A stretch of 53,262 nucleotides of DNA, taken from positions 2,242 through 55,503 of the forward strand of contig VKHL01000176.1 of NCBI GenBank assembly GCA_015146655.1, given 5' to 3'. The position numbers and the translations under genes are program-made. The notes beneath the pieces were generated by a model that was not told where the DNA came from, searched no databases, and was given only the letters and a program-made list of their open reading frames with translations. Position 1 is the stretch's first letter. Every line of letters starts with the position of its first letter. This stretch comes from Ochromonas danica (taxonomy: Eukaryota > Sar > Chrysophyceae > Chromulinales > Chromulinaceae). This document shows, piece by piece, positions 1 through 10,795 of this stretch.

Positions 1-870
1 TCGAAGTTGTCCAGCTCTGTAGACAGACTGGAGGATCTCGGGAGATCATTTCGCGGTTCAGTCGAAGCAGAAGCGTTGATCTTTTCTTCGGTGCGCTTTG
101 ACAAAGAACAGTCGAATGTTATGCTGTCCAATCTAATCCCTCGCAGATTTCTGACTGCACTCTGGGTTTGAGCCAAGTCATTAAAGCGAAGGAAGCCATG
201 GCCGGATTGGCTGCCATCCTTCTGTTCACATCATCGCCATCACCATCATGGAAAGACAAACCAAACTAACCATGAGCAAATAACTCTCCAAAACAATATC
301 CAAAGTATAGGAACTTACCTCCACTTGATAGCCTTTCATTAACACTTCAATAACATCCAGATGGTAATGATCGCGAAGCTTTGTCATCAAATAGTCTTCA
401 TTTACTTCGATATCGCGCCTAAGCTATAAAGCAGACAATTGGGATCAATGGTAGCCTTTCATATCCGATCATATTAAACACACATCATCACTCTTAGCTA
501 TGGCAAGTCTATCAACAGAAGAGAGAGAGATATACAACACAATAACACACAACAACACTCTCTCCACTTCCCATCCCATGAAAGAGAACAGTTACGAGAG
601 ACTTTATTTCGCACAGCTTGAACTAAAGACTTCAGTCATATCAATGCACTGCTCACTTACCCTGCGAGTCACAAAGCTGAAGTGGGCCGAATAGCCTTCG
701 GGAATAGGTTGCTTTCGCTCTTTGCGACTGGTGTGATTGACATGTCTGTCAAAGTATCCCATTAGTGACTGAGAGCAAACCATGCAAGCAAGTTGGTGTT
801 ATTACCTCTTATTAACTGAGCGGGCTTCAGAAGAACCTTTTCTTGTCTTTCTATTGTCGTTGGAGGACAT
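1..870 (-). CDS. RRM protein, array copy at left edge (3' end outside window)
   Basis: This is the 5' part of the same four-exon gene found complete at 3007-4462 and 6587-8042. Exons on the minus strand are 806-870, 661-745, 319-423 and 1-221 (continuing beyond the edge). The first three exons match the other copies. The start of exon 4 differs by a cluster of substitutions, several of them amino-acid changing: the RNP1 core reads SGHGFLRF where the other copies have SGYGFLRF, and further changes lie in the last RRM strands. Splice sites are kept (donor gtaag, acceptor aacag). This copy may be a diverged paralogue, or the border of a gene-conversion tract. The C-terminal tail is not visible. 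Confidence 0.75.
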
Positions 871-1419
871 TCTGTCTCGATTCTGATGATCAGTGAATTG
901 TAATGGTCAATGATTGATAATGATGTCGACAGACAGTCAATCCGATCCTATCAATTAGTTGTGTCATCGAAGTCCTGGCAACGAGAGCATCTCCCAGCGG
1001 GAATCAAGAGAGGATTGGGCAGCCCAACCCGCTCTTGTTCACTGGCTGTGGTTGATGGCCCGGAACCGGGTGCTCGGTTAACTTGTCAACTTCTTGTCGT
1101 CTTCTTCACTCCAGCAGCAGAGAGCATCGAGTCTCTCTATACATACCACATGACATCCTCTTCCATCTCCACTTTCCCTTTCCTTTGCCTTCACTGTTGC
1201 TTCTTCTATTCTCTCTTTACATTCTGAAGCAGAGAAGAAAGAAAGCAGACATGATGCAATCCGATAGATGATGTCACCTGCTGCTCTTGATGGATGGGTA
1301 GTGCGGGACGACAGGCACAGTTCATCTCATTGTGTAATGCTCGCAGTGGAGACTGTGATTCCGTGTCACGTAGCACATGATATCTCATCACAGGTGGTTA
1401 ACAACCAACCGACTCGGGA

Positions 1420-1719
1420 TTGCATGTGAACTGTGTCTGCTCTATTATCAATCAGAAGAGATGGAGAGCAAGAAGTACCCCTGGAGCTGCAGTAAGAGAA
1501 CAAGTTCTTCATGTGGGAAAGAGACGATCCTCGCGACTTCAGCGGTATGAAGAAGACGTGGAGAATCATCACGATGCGGTCAACAAGAGTTGTAGTCTCC
1601 CATTGTCTACTCCTCCTCGTGTTCCCTCTGCGAGTAGTGAGAAGACGAAGAAGTCCTCAGTGGGCGGAAATTCGCTGACCGCGCTGTGGTGGCTGCTGCT
1701 GGCTCTGCTGGCCATTTGA
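1420..1719 (+). other. Possible second gene of the array unit, plus strand (repeated at 5012-5311)
   Basis: A plus-strand open frame ends in a plausible tail: a Ser/Thr/Lys-rich stretch followed by a short hydrophobic C-terminus (LTALWWLLLALLAI) that could be a tail anchor. No ATG opens the frame. A pyrimidine-rich acceptor (atcaatcag at about 1446-1454) and a possible 51-bp intron at about 1490-1540 would make it a terminal exon, but I could not find upstream exons. Because the repeat copies are identical, conservation between them says nothing about coding. The rest of the 2.1 kb between gene copies (about 880-3000) shows no other recognisable gene. Confidence 0.2.
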
Positions 1720-2622
1720 ACCCTTTCGCATCTTTCGCTACCTCAGCCTCAACCTCAATCCCAAACATTTCTCAGACAACAGCAGCAGCAGATCATCTTT
1801 GCCTCGAGATTGGTTTAGACCTAGTGGACTTGCACATTCAATGTAAAGACTTAAAGTTCTCCGCCTACAGTACAATTTGAATCTTTCGATCATCTTCTGT
1901 AGCACTCCGCCACGACACTAAGATAAGATCCAATAAACCATACCAAAGAGAAGTGGTAGAACTTGTCTTCATTCACAATTCACTGGGAATTATTTTGTGT
2001 GGAGAGAGGAAAGAAGAACGATCATTCTTCCTTCACTTATTCAGACAAACAGAAGTGCAAAACAATAGAACATTTTGAAATATGAATCATTGATTGATCA
2101 AGTGGTTTAACATATTATTACACAATAGAACCCTCACATTGCAAAATAGACCAATCGATCAGTGCAGTTTGAGTCAGCTTGTTGATCAAGATTTCAAACG
2201 TGGTAATGACAGAAAATTAATGCCATCACTCACGCAGATAGTCACCATATTTCACAAACAGATATCAACTACAAGTATAATATCAACTACAAGTAAAATG
2301 GAGACATAGTCAACTGCAATGATCTTTCAAATGAAGCTGCACATCCTATCAGCACCATGCATTCATCATGCCCAGGAGAGCAGCAGCAAAGCAAAGCAGT
2401 AGAGACCAGCACATAAGAAGACCATCCCAGCCCGTTAATTGCCTTCACATCAACAAGGCCATAGAGCAAAACTATCCTAACACCATTTCTAAATGGAAAA
2501 TCTAACTCCACTGCATACTATTCCCAGAAGACTAGCCTGGTGCTATCCCAGATTCAACTCATGGAGATTGGCAAAACTCTTGTAGGTCATGAATGCCGCC
2601 AACAATGGGTCCACTCATGCCT

Positions 2623-2664
2623 TACTATAACTATAACTATAACTATAACTATAACTATAACTAT
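2623..2664. repeat. ACTATA microsatellite, length differs between array copies
   Basis: About seven tandem ACTATA units occur here, against about five at 6215-6244 in the next array copy. This is the only length difference seen between copies 1 and 2, and it explains their 12-bp period difference. Confidence 0.9.
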
Positions 2665-3006
2665 GGATGCCAACAACGGCTTCATTCACACTATTATCTA
2701 TCCAACTAACTATCAAGGAATCGCATATCACAACAGATCTAATTCAAGAATTGCACAGAAGAGAACTCGAAACAAGCTTGGCTTTGCATGAGGAACTCCC
2801 AAATAGTGATCAAAGGAAAGGGAAGGAAAAACAGGTACTAGGCAACTATGACAACAGTGTCCATGGACATTTGGTCAAAACAGATAAACATCTATGAATA
2901 GTAGGAACATAAAACATTCTCTCTTCTGCACCTCGTCTACACCCTCTTCGGGTTCAAAGACGACTACTGTGCTGATTCATACCAACTCCAGTTGGAATCA
3001 CCCACC

Positions 3007-4462
3007 CTATGCACGTTTCCAATACGGCATTGGGTGTTGGTAGGAGTGAGCTCCAGCTTGGCCATAGTAAGGGTTCATTGGTGCCTGATAAGGCTGATAA
3101 GGCTGATAAGACTGATATCCAACTTGTTGCTGTTGTTGAGCTTCCCACGACGGATGATAATTCACTGGATAAGACACAGGAGGAGAGGGTGCATGAGGCC
3201 CATAGACCATCCTATCATCTCTGCGATAGTAGTTGGGCAGCCAAGGTGGCAGAACCGATGGTGCACCACCATAGTACATATCACCACCATAGGGTGGAGG
3301 CTGCTGGACAAAGTTACTAGCCATTCCATGACTAGCTGTGAACGCAGGCGGAGCTGGCGGAGCGGTTGGTGGTAGTACGGCCCTGGTCATTGTTGTTGTT
3401 GCCTTCGCTGCAGAGGCCTTTCCATCATTGTCTGTGCCATAGCTCGACTCTAAGGACACAACATGGATTTCAGGAGAAATGATAGTAGGATGAGGATGAA
3501 ACGAGGAATTACCATGATGATCCGTGTTAGTAACCGCATTATTCCCCATAGGTTGCACTGTTTCCTGACTGGCGGCAGCCAAACCTCTCCCATCGAAGTT
3601 GTCCAGCTCTGTAGACAGACTGGAGGATCTCGGGAGATCATTTCGCGGTTCAGTCGAAGCAGAAGCGTTAATCTTTTCTTCGGTACGCTCTGACAAAGAA
3701 CAGTCGAACTTTATGTTATCCAGTGTAATCCCTCGCAGATTTCTGACTGCACTCTGGGTTTGAGCCAAGTCATTAAAGCGAAGGAAGCCATAGCCGGATT
3801 GGCTGCCATCACTCTGTTCACATCATCGCCATCACCATCATGGAAAGGCAAACCAAACTAACCATGAGCAAATAACTCTCCAAAACAATATCCAAAGTAT
3901 AGGAACTTACCTCCACTTGATAGCCTTTCATTAACACTTCAATAACATCCAGATGGTAATGATCGCGAAGCTTTGTCATCAAATAGTCTTCATTTACTTC
4001 GATATCGCGCCTAAGCTATAAAGCAGACAATTGGGATCAATGGTAGCCTTTCATATCCGATCATATTAAACACACATCATCACTCTTAGCTATGGCAAGT
4101 CTATCAACAGAAGAGAGAGAGATATACAACACAATAACACACAACAACACTCTCTCCACTTCCCATCCCATGAAAGAGAACAGTTACGAGAGACTTTATT
4201 TCGCACAGCTTGAACTAAAGACTTCAGTCATATCAATGCACTGCTCACTTACCCTGCGAGTCACAAAGCTGAAGTGGGCCGAATAGCCTTCGGGAATAGG
4301 TTGCTTTCGCTCTTTGCGACTGGTGTGATTGACATGTCTGTCAAAGTATCCCATTAGTGACTGAGAGCAAACCATGCAAGCAAGTTGGTGTTATTACCTC
4401 TTATTAACTGAGCGGGCTTCAGAAGAACCTTTTCTTGTCTTTCTATTGTCGTTGGAGGACAT
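3007..4462 (-). CDS. RNA-binding protein with one RRM and a Tyr/Pro/Gln-rich tail, array copy
   Basis: Exons on the minus strand are 4398-4462, 4253-4337, 3911-4015 and 3007-3813, giving 353 residues. Introns are 60, 237 and 97 bp with GT-AG ends. Residues about 37-130 form an RRM. Its RNP1 motif is SGYGFLRF (residues 91-98), followed by a conserved helix and a final FDCSLSE strand. The layout recalls RRMs of the RBP45/47 and TRSPAP1 group, in which a short linker precedes a GYGFVRF motif. The first 40 residues are basic. The tail is low-complexity, rich in Gln, Pro, Tyr and Gly, with repeated YQPYQ-type units, as in proteins that form RNP assemblies. The role is inferred to be mRNA or RNP binding; the RNA target is unknown. 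Confidence 0.85.
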
Positions 4463-6586
4463 TCTGTCTCGATTCTGATGATCAGTGAATTGTAATGGTC
4501 AATGATTGATAATGATGTCGACAGACAGTCAATCCGATCCTATCAATTAGTTGTGTCATCGAAGTCCTGGCAACGAGAGCATCTCCCAGCGGGAATCAAG
4601 AGAGGATTGGGCAGCCCAACCCGCTCTTGTTCACTGGCTGTGGTTGATGGCCCGGAACCGGGTGCTCGGTTAACTTGTCAACTTCTTGTCGTCTTCTTCA
4701 CTCCAGCAGCAGAGAGCATCGAGTCTCTCTATACATACCACATGACATCCTCTTCCATCTCCACTTTCCCTTTCCTTTGCCTTCACTGTTGCTTCTTCTA
4801 TTCTCTCTTTACATTCTGAAGCAGAGAAGAAAGAAAGCAGACATGATGCAATCCGATAGATGATGTCACCTGCTGCTCTTGATGGATGGGTAGTGCGGGA
4901 CGACAGGCACAGTTCATCTCATTGTGTAATGCTCGCAGTGGAGACTGTGATTCCGTGTCACGTAGCACATGATATCTCATCACAGGTGGTTAACAACCAA
5001 CCGACTCGGGATTGCATGTGAACTGTGTCTGCTCTATTATCAATCAGAAGAGATGGAGAGCAAGAAGTACCCCTGGAGCTGCAGTAAGAGAACAAGTTCT
5101 TCATGTGGGAAAGAGACGATCCTCGCGACTTCAGCGGTATGAAGAAGACGTGGAGAATCATCACGATGCGGTCAACAAGAGTTGTAGTCTCCCATTGTCT
5201 ACTCCTCCTCGTGTTCCCTCTGCGAGTAGTGAGAAGACGAAGAAGTCCTCAGTGGGCGGAAATTCGCTGACCGCGCTGTGGTGGCTGCTGCTGGCTCTGC
5301 TGGCCATTTGAACCCTTTCGCATCTTTCGCTACCTCAGCCTCAACCTCAATCCCAAACATTTCTCAGACAACAGCAGCAGCAGATCATCTTTGCCTCGAG
5401 ATTGGTTTAGACCTAGTGGACTTGCACATTCAATGTAAAGACTTAAAGTTCTCCGCCTACAGTACAATTTGAATCTTTCGATCATCTTCTGTAGCACTCC
5501 GCCACGACACTAAGATAAGATCCAATAAACCATACCAAAGAGAAGTGGTAGAACTTGTCTTCATTCACAATTCACTGGGAATTATTTTGTGTGGAGAGAG
5601 GAAAGAAGAACGATCATTCTTCCTTCACTTATTCAGACAAACAGAAGTGCAAAACAATAGAACATTTTGAAATATGAATCATTGATTGATCAAGTGGTTT
5701 AACATATTATTACACAATAGAACCCTCACATTGCAAAATAGACCAATCGATCAGTGCAGTTTGAGTCAGCTTGTTGATCAAGATTTCAAACGTGGTAATG
5801 ACAGAAAATTAATGCCATCACTCACGCAGATAGTCACCATATTTCACAAACAGATATCAACTACAAGTATAATATCAACTACAAGTAAAATGGAGACATA
5901 GTCAACTGCAATGATCTTTCAAATGAAGCTGCACATCCTATCAGCACCATGCATTCATCATGCCCAGGAGAGCAGCAGCAAAGCAAAGCAGTAGAGACCA
6001 GCACATAAGAAGACCATCCCAGCCCGTTAATTGCCTTCACATCAACAAGGCCATAGAGCAAAACTATCCTAACACCATTTCTAAATGGAAAATCTAACTC
6101 CACTGCATACTATTCCCAGAAGACTAGCCTGGTGCTATCCCAGATTCAACTCATGGAGATTGGCAAAACTCTTGTAGGTCATGAATGCCGCCAACAATGG
6201 GTCCACTCATGCCTTACTATAACTATAACTATAACTATAACTATGGATGCCAACAACGGCTTCATTCACACTATTATCTATCCAACTAACTATCAAGGAA
6301 TCGCATATCACAACAGATCTAATTCAAGAATTGCACAGAAGAGAACTCGAAACAAGCTTGGCTTTGCATGAGGAACTCCCAAATAGTGATCAAAGGAAAG
6401 GGAAGGAAAAACAGGTACTAGGCAACTATGACAACAGTGTCCATGGACATTTGGTCAAAACAGATAAACATCTATGAATAGTAGGAACATAAAACATTCT
6501 CTCTTCTGCACCTCGTCTACACCCTCTTCGGGTTCAAAGACGACTACTGTGCTGATTCATACCAACTCCAGTTGGAATCACCCACC

Positions 6587-8042
6587 CTATGCACGTTTCC
6601 AATACGGCATTGGGTGTTGGTAGGAGTGAGCTCCAGCTTGGCCATAGTAAGGGTTCATTGGTGCCTGATAAGGCTGATAAGGCTGATAAGACTGATATCC
6701 AACTTGTTGCTGTTGTTGAGCTTCCCACGACGGATGATAATTCACTGGATAAGACACAGGAGGAGAGGGTGCATGAGGCCCATAGACCATCCTATCATCT
6801 CTGCGATAGTAGTTGGGCAGCCAAGGTGGCAGAACCGATGGTGCACCACCATAGTACATATCACCACCATAGGGTGGAGGCTGCTGGACAAAGTTACTAG
6901 CCATTCCATGACTAGCTGTGAACGCAGGCGGAGCTGGCGGAGCGGTTGGTGGTAGTACGGCCCTGGTCATTGTTGTTGTTGCCTTCGCTGCAGAGGCCTT
7001 TCCATCATTGTCTGTGCCATAGCTCGACTCTAAGGACACAACATGGATTTCAGGAGAAATGATAGTAGGATGAGGATGAAACGAGGAATTACCATGATGA
7101 TCCGTGTTAGTAACCGCATTATTCCCCATAGGTTGCACTGTTTCCTGACTGGCGGCAGCCAAACCTCTCCCATCGAAGTTGTCCAGCTCTGTAGACAGAC
7201 TGGAGGATCTCGGGAGATCATTTCGCGGTTCAGTCGAAGCAGAAGCGTTAATCTTTTCTTCGGTACGCTCTGACAAAGAACAGTCGAACTTTATGTTATC
7301 CAGTGTAATCCCTCGCAGATTTCTGACTGCACTCTGGGTTTGAGCCAAGTCATTAAAGCGAAGGAAGCCATAGCCGGATTGGCTGCCATCACTCTGTTCA
7401 CATCATCGCCATCACCATCATGGAAAGGCAAACCAAACTAACCATGAGCAAATAACTCTCCAAAACAATATCCAAAGTATAGGAACTTACCTCCACTTGA
7501 TAGCCTTTCATTAACACTTCAATAACATCCAGATGGTAATGATCGCGAAGCTTTGTCATCAAATAGTCTTCATTTACTTCGATATCGCGCCTAAGCTATA
7601 AAGCAGACAATTGGGATCAATGGTAGCCTTTCATATCCGATCATATTAAACACACATCATCACTCTTAGCTATGGCAAGTCTATCAACAGAAGAGAGAGA
7701 GATATACAACACAATAACACACAACAACACTCTCTCCACTTCCCATCCCATGAAAGAGAACAGTTACGAGAGACTTTATTTCGCACAGCTTGAACTAAAG
7801 ACTTCAGTCATATCAATGCACTGCTCACTTACCCTGCGAGTCACAAAGCTGAAGTGGGCCGAATAGCCTTCGGGAATAGGTTGCTTTCGCTCTTTGCGAC
7901 TGGTGTGATTGACATGTCTGTCAAAGTATCCCATTAGTGACTGAGAGCAAACCATGCAAGCAAGTTGGTGTTATTACCTCTTATTAACTGAGCGGGCTTC
8001 AGAAGAACCTTTTCTTGTCTTTCTATTGTCGTTGGAGGACAT
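6587..8042 (-). CDS. RNA-binding protein with one RRM and a Tyr/Pro/Gln-rich tail, last array copy
   Basis: This is identical in structure to the copy at 3007-4462. Exons on the minus strand are 7978-8042, 7833-7917, 7491-7595 and 6587-7393, encoding 353 residues with the same RRM (RNP1 at residues 91-98) and Tyr/Pro/Gln-rich tail. I chose the ATG at 8042 because exon 1 then joins exon 2 in frame through an acceptor at 7918, after a tctcag-CTAAT branch-like region. A nearer acceptor would give a stop codon. Array homology ends only about 75 bp upstream of the start codon, so this copy has a promoter region different from the internal copies and might be expressed differently. Confidence 0.85.
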
Positions 8043-8115
8043 TCTGTCTCGATTCTGATGATCAGTGAATTGTAATGGTCAATGATTGATAATGATGTCG
8101 ACAGACAGTCAATCC

Positions 8116-8468
8116 TAAATCCCATGGAATCTTCCAATTGATTGTGTTATCAACAGAGGATTGACCACCTCTTAATCCCGGAACCGGGTGGTAGGTTAAC
8201 TTGTCGGGTTCCCCAGTATCTTGTGGGGGCGACTTTGGCGAAGAGAAGATAACGAAGAGGCGTCTGAAATCTACACCACAGTACAGTACAAACTACAAAT
8301 CTGATAGAATCCTGACGTCACCGGGCAATCCTCAATAGATGAATTCATTTCTTGAGAACTGGCTCGTGACTAGCGGGTTAGATCAGATTTTTTAGTGTAT
8401 ATGGTGGAGATCTTAACAACTCAGCAATGGCAATTGCATAGCCTATAACCTACATAAAGCCTTAAGTT
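8116..8468. other. Array right border and intergenic DNA
   Basis: Exact repeat homology stops near 8115. Weak similarity to the unit continues for about 90 bp: an AATT-GTGT-ATC stretch, then CCCGGAACCGGGT followed by GGTTAACTTGTC at about 8176-8205, which matches the unit at about 1057-1087. This looks like an older diverged copy that escaped homogenisation. The rest, up to the end of the La gene, shows no gene. Confidence 0.6.
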
Positions 8469-9509
8469 CTAGCGCCTGGCTCTCTTCTGATTGCCACGAC
8501 CTCGACCTCGGCCTTTGCCTTGTTTATTGCGGCTATCTCTTCTAGCTTTGAAATCAGCGTCGTTCTTCACCCAGTAGGCCTTCTCCTCTTCTCCAGCAAG
8601 CAGACGAGCAGACAGCTGAAGAGGTTTCTCCGCCTTAGGAACTTCAACTGGCACGTTAAGAGCTTGAATGACTTTCTCAGTCGCTTCTGAATCAGCACAG
8701 CGGATTACTGCCTCCGTCGATTCGTTACTATATTCCACAAAGCGGACATCGCCGATAGTGCGCAGAAATTCCTTCCATTCCACAGCTGTGAGGTGGGTGG
8801 GAAGATCAGCAAGTGCGATAACAAGACCTGCTTGATAGGAGACCTCACGCACTGGCTCAGGCTCAGGCTCGGCAGCCTCATCCACAGCCTCAGCGGTTGT
8901 TGCCTTACGCTTCTTGCCTGTCTGGGTCTCGGCATAGGCCTTCTTGTCTGCCAGCCAAGCGGCAAATGTGCTAACCACAACGAAGGGCTTGTCCTTATAT
9001 CCCAACACCACCTTGCCCTCAGCATCGACGGCAGCAGCAAGAGCCTTCTCCATTGACTCGACGGTGTCAAACTCAATGATCACAGAGCCCTTAAAGTGTG
9101 AAGCATTGCTCGTGCGATCCTTGGTAGTGCGCATTTTCACATAGAGAACACGACCGTAGACAGAGAACTGCTCGCTGATAGAATCGATGGTGACCTCAGC
9201 ATCGTCCGTGGGGTAGCCCTTCACGTAAAGAGATTTGGCAGCGCTTTCGTCAGTTTCGGGTAGAGCGTTAGCACGCTTCAACTTCTTGCGGTCAGAAGAG
9301 AGAATAAGATGCTCAGAGCTCTCAATGGCGTCAGCTACAGCCGCAACATCGGTGGTGAGGGACTTGAGGCGATTGAACGTCAGGAGAACACTGATGGCCA
9401 CGAAGCCATCAGGGTCGGATTCAGCAGCTGCCTTCAAGAAGGTATCACGGCGATAGTTGCTGTCGGAGAAATAGAACTCCACTTGCTTTTTGATAGCTTC
9501 AGAAGACAT
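8469..9509 (-). CDS. La protein (RNA polymerase III transcript chaperone)
   Basis: A single exon encodes 346 residues. The N-terminus is a La motif (residues about 1-95) with the family signature QVEFYFSDSNYRRD and FNRLKSLTTD. An RRM follows (about 110-200; SLYVKGYP, VYVKMRTT, GSVIIEF), then a second, xRRM-like domain (about 232-310). The tail is basic and Arg/Gly-rich (GKGRGRGRGNQKRARR), as in genuine La proteins with a nuclear localisation and RNA-binding tail. La binds the 3' UUU-OH of new Pol III transcripts, including pre-tRNAs, protects them and helps them fold. This is of interest beside the permuted tRNA locus at 18 kb, whose precursor should end in U5. It is divergent with the membrane protein gene at 9682 and shares a promoter region of about 170 bp. 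Confidence 0.93.
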   Translation of the reverse strand: MSSEAIKKQVEFYFSDSNYRRDTFLKAAAESDPDGFVAISVLLTFNRLKSLTTDVAAVADAIESSEHLILSSDRKKLKRANALPETDESAAKSLYVKGYPTDDAEVTIDSISEQFSVYGRVLYVKMRTTKDRTSNASHFKGSVIIEFDTVESMEKALAAAVDAEGKVVLGYKDKPFVVVSTFAAWLADKKAYAETQTGKKRKATTAEAVDEAAEPEPEPVREVSYQAGLVIALADLPTHLTAVEWKEFLRTIGDVRFVEYSNESTEAVIRCADSEATEKVIQALNVPVEVPKAEKPLQLSARLLAGEEEKAYWVKNDADFKARRDSRNKQGKGRGRGRGNQKRARR

Positions 9510-9681
9510 TGCGTTGACAGTGTTTCGGGGAATGAAATTGTGGAAATGAATGGCTGTGAGAGGTGAGGAAAGTATTTATACGGTTTATAAGGGCGTTTAT
9601 GCAGTTTGCAGAAGAGATTTTGGGGCTATACAAAAGGCGTTTTTACGCCACATCTGTTGCCATCATCTTACATGGACAACA

Positions 9682-10557
9682 ATGAGTGACCCTATCGACC
9701 CTTTAGCTTCTTATCTTTACAAGGAAAAAGCAGATCTTTCGGAGAAAGTGAAGCATGTGCACACACGAGAGGATGAGAAAAAGCTGGCGAGTGCCAGGAA
9801 GATGTTGAAGTTTCTTGACAGCGTGCCGGAGAAATACAAAACGGGTCCCTGGTCTCCTGTGGCCTATTTGGTGTTATTCTCATATGCAGTGTTCCTATTA
9901 TGGATGTTTCAGAGCGCTGTGCAAGCCTATCGGCCATTGAACTATACAAACACTGGCGGAGATGACACTCTTCTCAATCGATTCCGCCTTCTTGCGGGAC
10001 TGTATGGAGTTTTCAACACCGTTCTGACGGTGCGCGCCGTGGGTTGGTGGCCTTTCACCTCCTACACACTCACTTCGTGGAATCTCATGACAGTTCGTCT
10101 TCTCTCAGCTTCCCTGTCCTCTCTGGGCTTCACACAGTTTTCCTTTCTTGCCGATGTCACTCGCTTCCCTGCTTTGGTGGGATGCACAGTTACAGTGGTC
10201 GTGTGGTGGGTGATTCTTGTCCCGTTGATTCACTTCCTTCTCAGAAAGGATCCCACGGAGAGGAAGTTCTTCTGGAATTTCAACTTATCTTTTACGCTAA
10301 CAAACCTCCATCTCCTTAACTTGCCTATTATCGCTGTCGACTTCCTCTACTCCCGCCAACCTCTCAACTTCTTTGACCTCTATACCAGCCTCTTGGTTGC
10401 GTTCGTATATGCACTCTTCTATCTGAAGGTTCTGGATCCGCTAGGACTGCATTTCTACATCATCCTTACACCGCGCTCCAAACTTTGTATATTATCATAC
10501 GGGTTTATCCTTGGAGGATACTACTTAATTTATCTATTTTGGAACAGATGGGTTTGA
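9682..10557 (+). CDS. Multi-pass membrane protein, possibly FAR-17a/AIG1-like
   Basis: This is an intronless gene for 291 residues; the frame is open further upstream but I start at the first well-placed ATG. A charged N-terminal segment of about 60 residues (a KADLSEKVKHVH-type amphipathic helix) is followed by about six hydrophobic helices: near residues 55-75, 95-120, 125-150, 160-190, 205-230 and 265-290. The order of helices and the polar residues within them (NLHLLNLPIIAVD) recall the FAR-17a/AIG1 family of membrane hydrolases, but I could not confirm its catalytic residues. It could equally be an unassigned algal membrane protein. It is divergent from the La gene. Confidence 0.7.
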   Translation: MSDPIDPLASYLYKEKADLSEKVKHVHTREDEKKLASARKMLKFLDSVPEKYKTGPWSPVAYLVLFSYAVFLLWMFQSAVQAYRPLNYTNTGGDDTLLNRFRLLAGLYGVFNTVLTVRAVGWWPFTSYTLTSWNLMTVRLLSASLSSLGFTQFSFLADVTRFPALVGCTVTVVVWWVILVPLIHFLLRKDPTERKFFWNFNLSFTLTNLHLLNLPIIAVDFLYSRQPLNFFDLYTSLLVAFVYALFYLKVLDPLGLHFYIILTPRSKLCILSYGFILGGYYLIYLFWNRWV

Positions 10558-10795
10558 CCTGGTCATACATATTGATAGATGTACAGATTTTTGAATGGAA
10601 CCGAGCTACTAGACTCACTATTAGGTTTGTCAATATTGATGCTAATTTCCCCAGTTGTGTAGTCTAAATAGAAATTCTTCCCTCCCATCCCAAATTTCTA
10701 GATTCCATGGAATCTGTTTGCTGGCTGGCTTGTGGGCTGCGTGTTGTTTGTGGATGAGAGGAGAATCTCCACGAGAGAATATCCACCACTGCAGC

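Larger units (their letters stand above)
1..8115. repeat. Tandem array of a 3.58-3.59 kb unit, about 2.3 copies in window
   Basis: The sequence from position 1 recurs at 3593 and again at 7173, so the periods are 3592 and 3580 bp. The 12-bp difference is two fewer ACTATA units in a short microsatellite. The third copy breaks off at about 8115. Apart from that microsatellite and a cluster of substitutions between about 78 and 268, the copies look identical by eye. Each unit holds one complete gene on the minus strand; its four exons straddle the arbitrary unit border used here. The array runs off the left edge, so its total copy number is unknown. Near-identity over coding, intronic and intergenic DNA points to recent amplification or ongoing gene conversion. 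Confidence 0.97.

Noticed and set aside
2992-3375. Plus-strand frames antisense to the RRM gene (also at 6572-6955)
   Set aside because: They are shadows of the Tyr/Pro/Gln-rich exon, which has the coherent RRM upstream and proper splicing.
10655-10795. N-terminal extension of the tRNA-binding cofactor
   Set aside because: The extra 47 residues are unlike the family, and the ATG at 10796 begins the GST-like helix directly.
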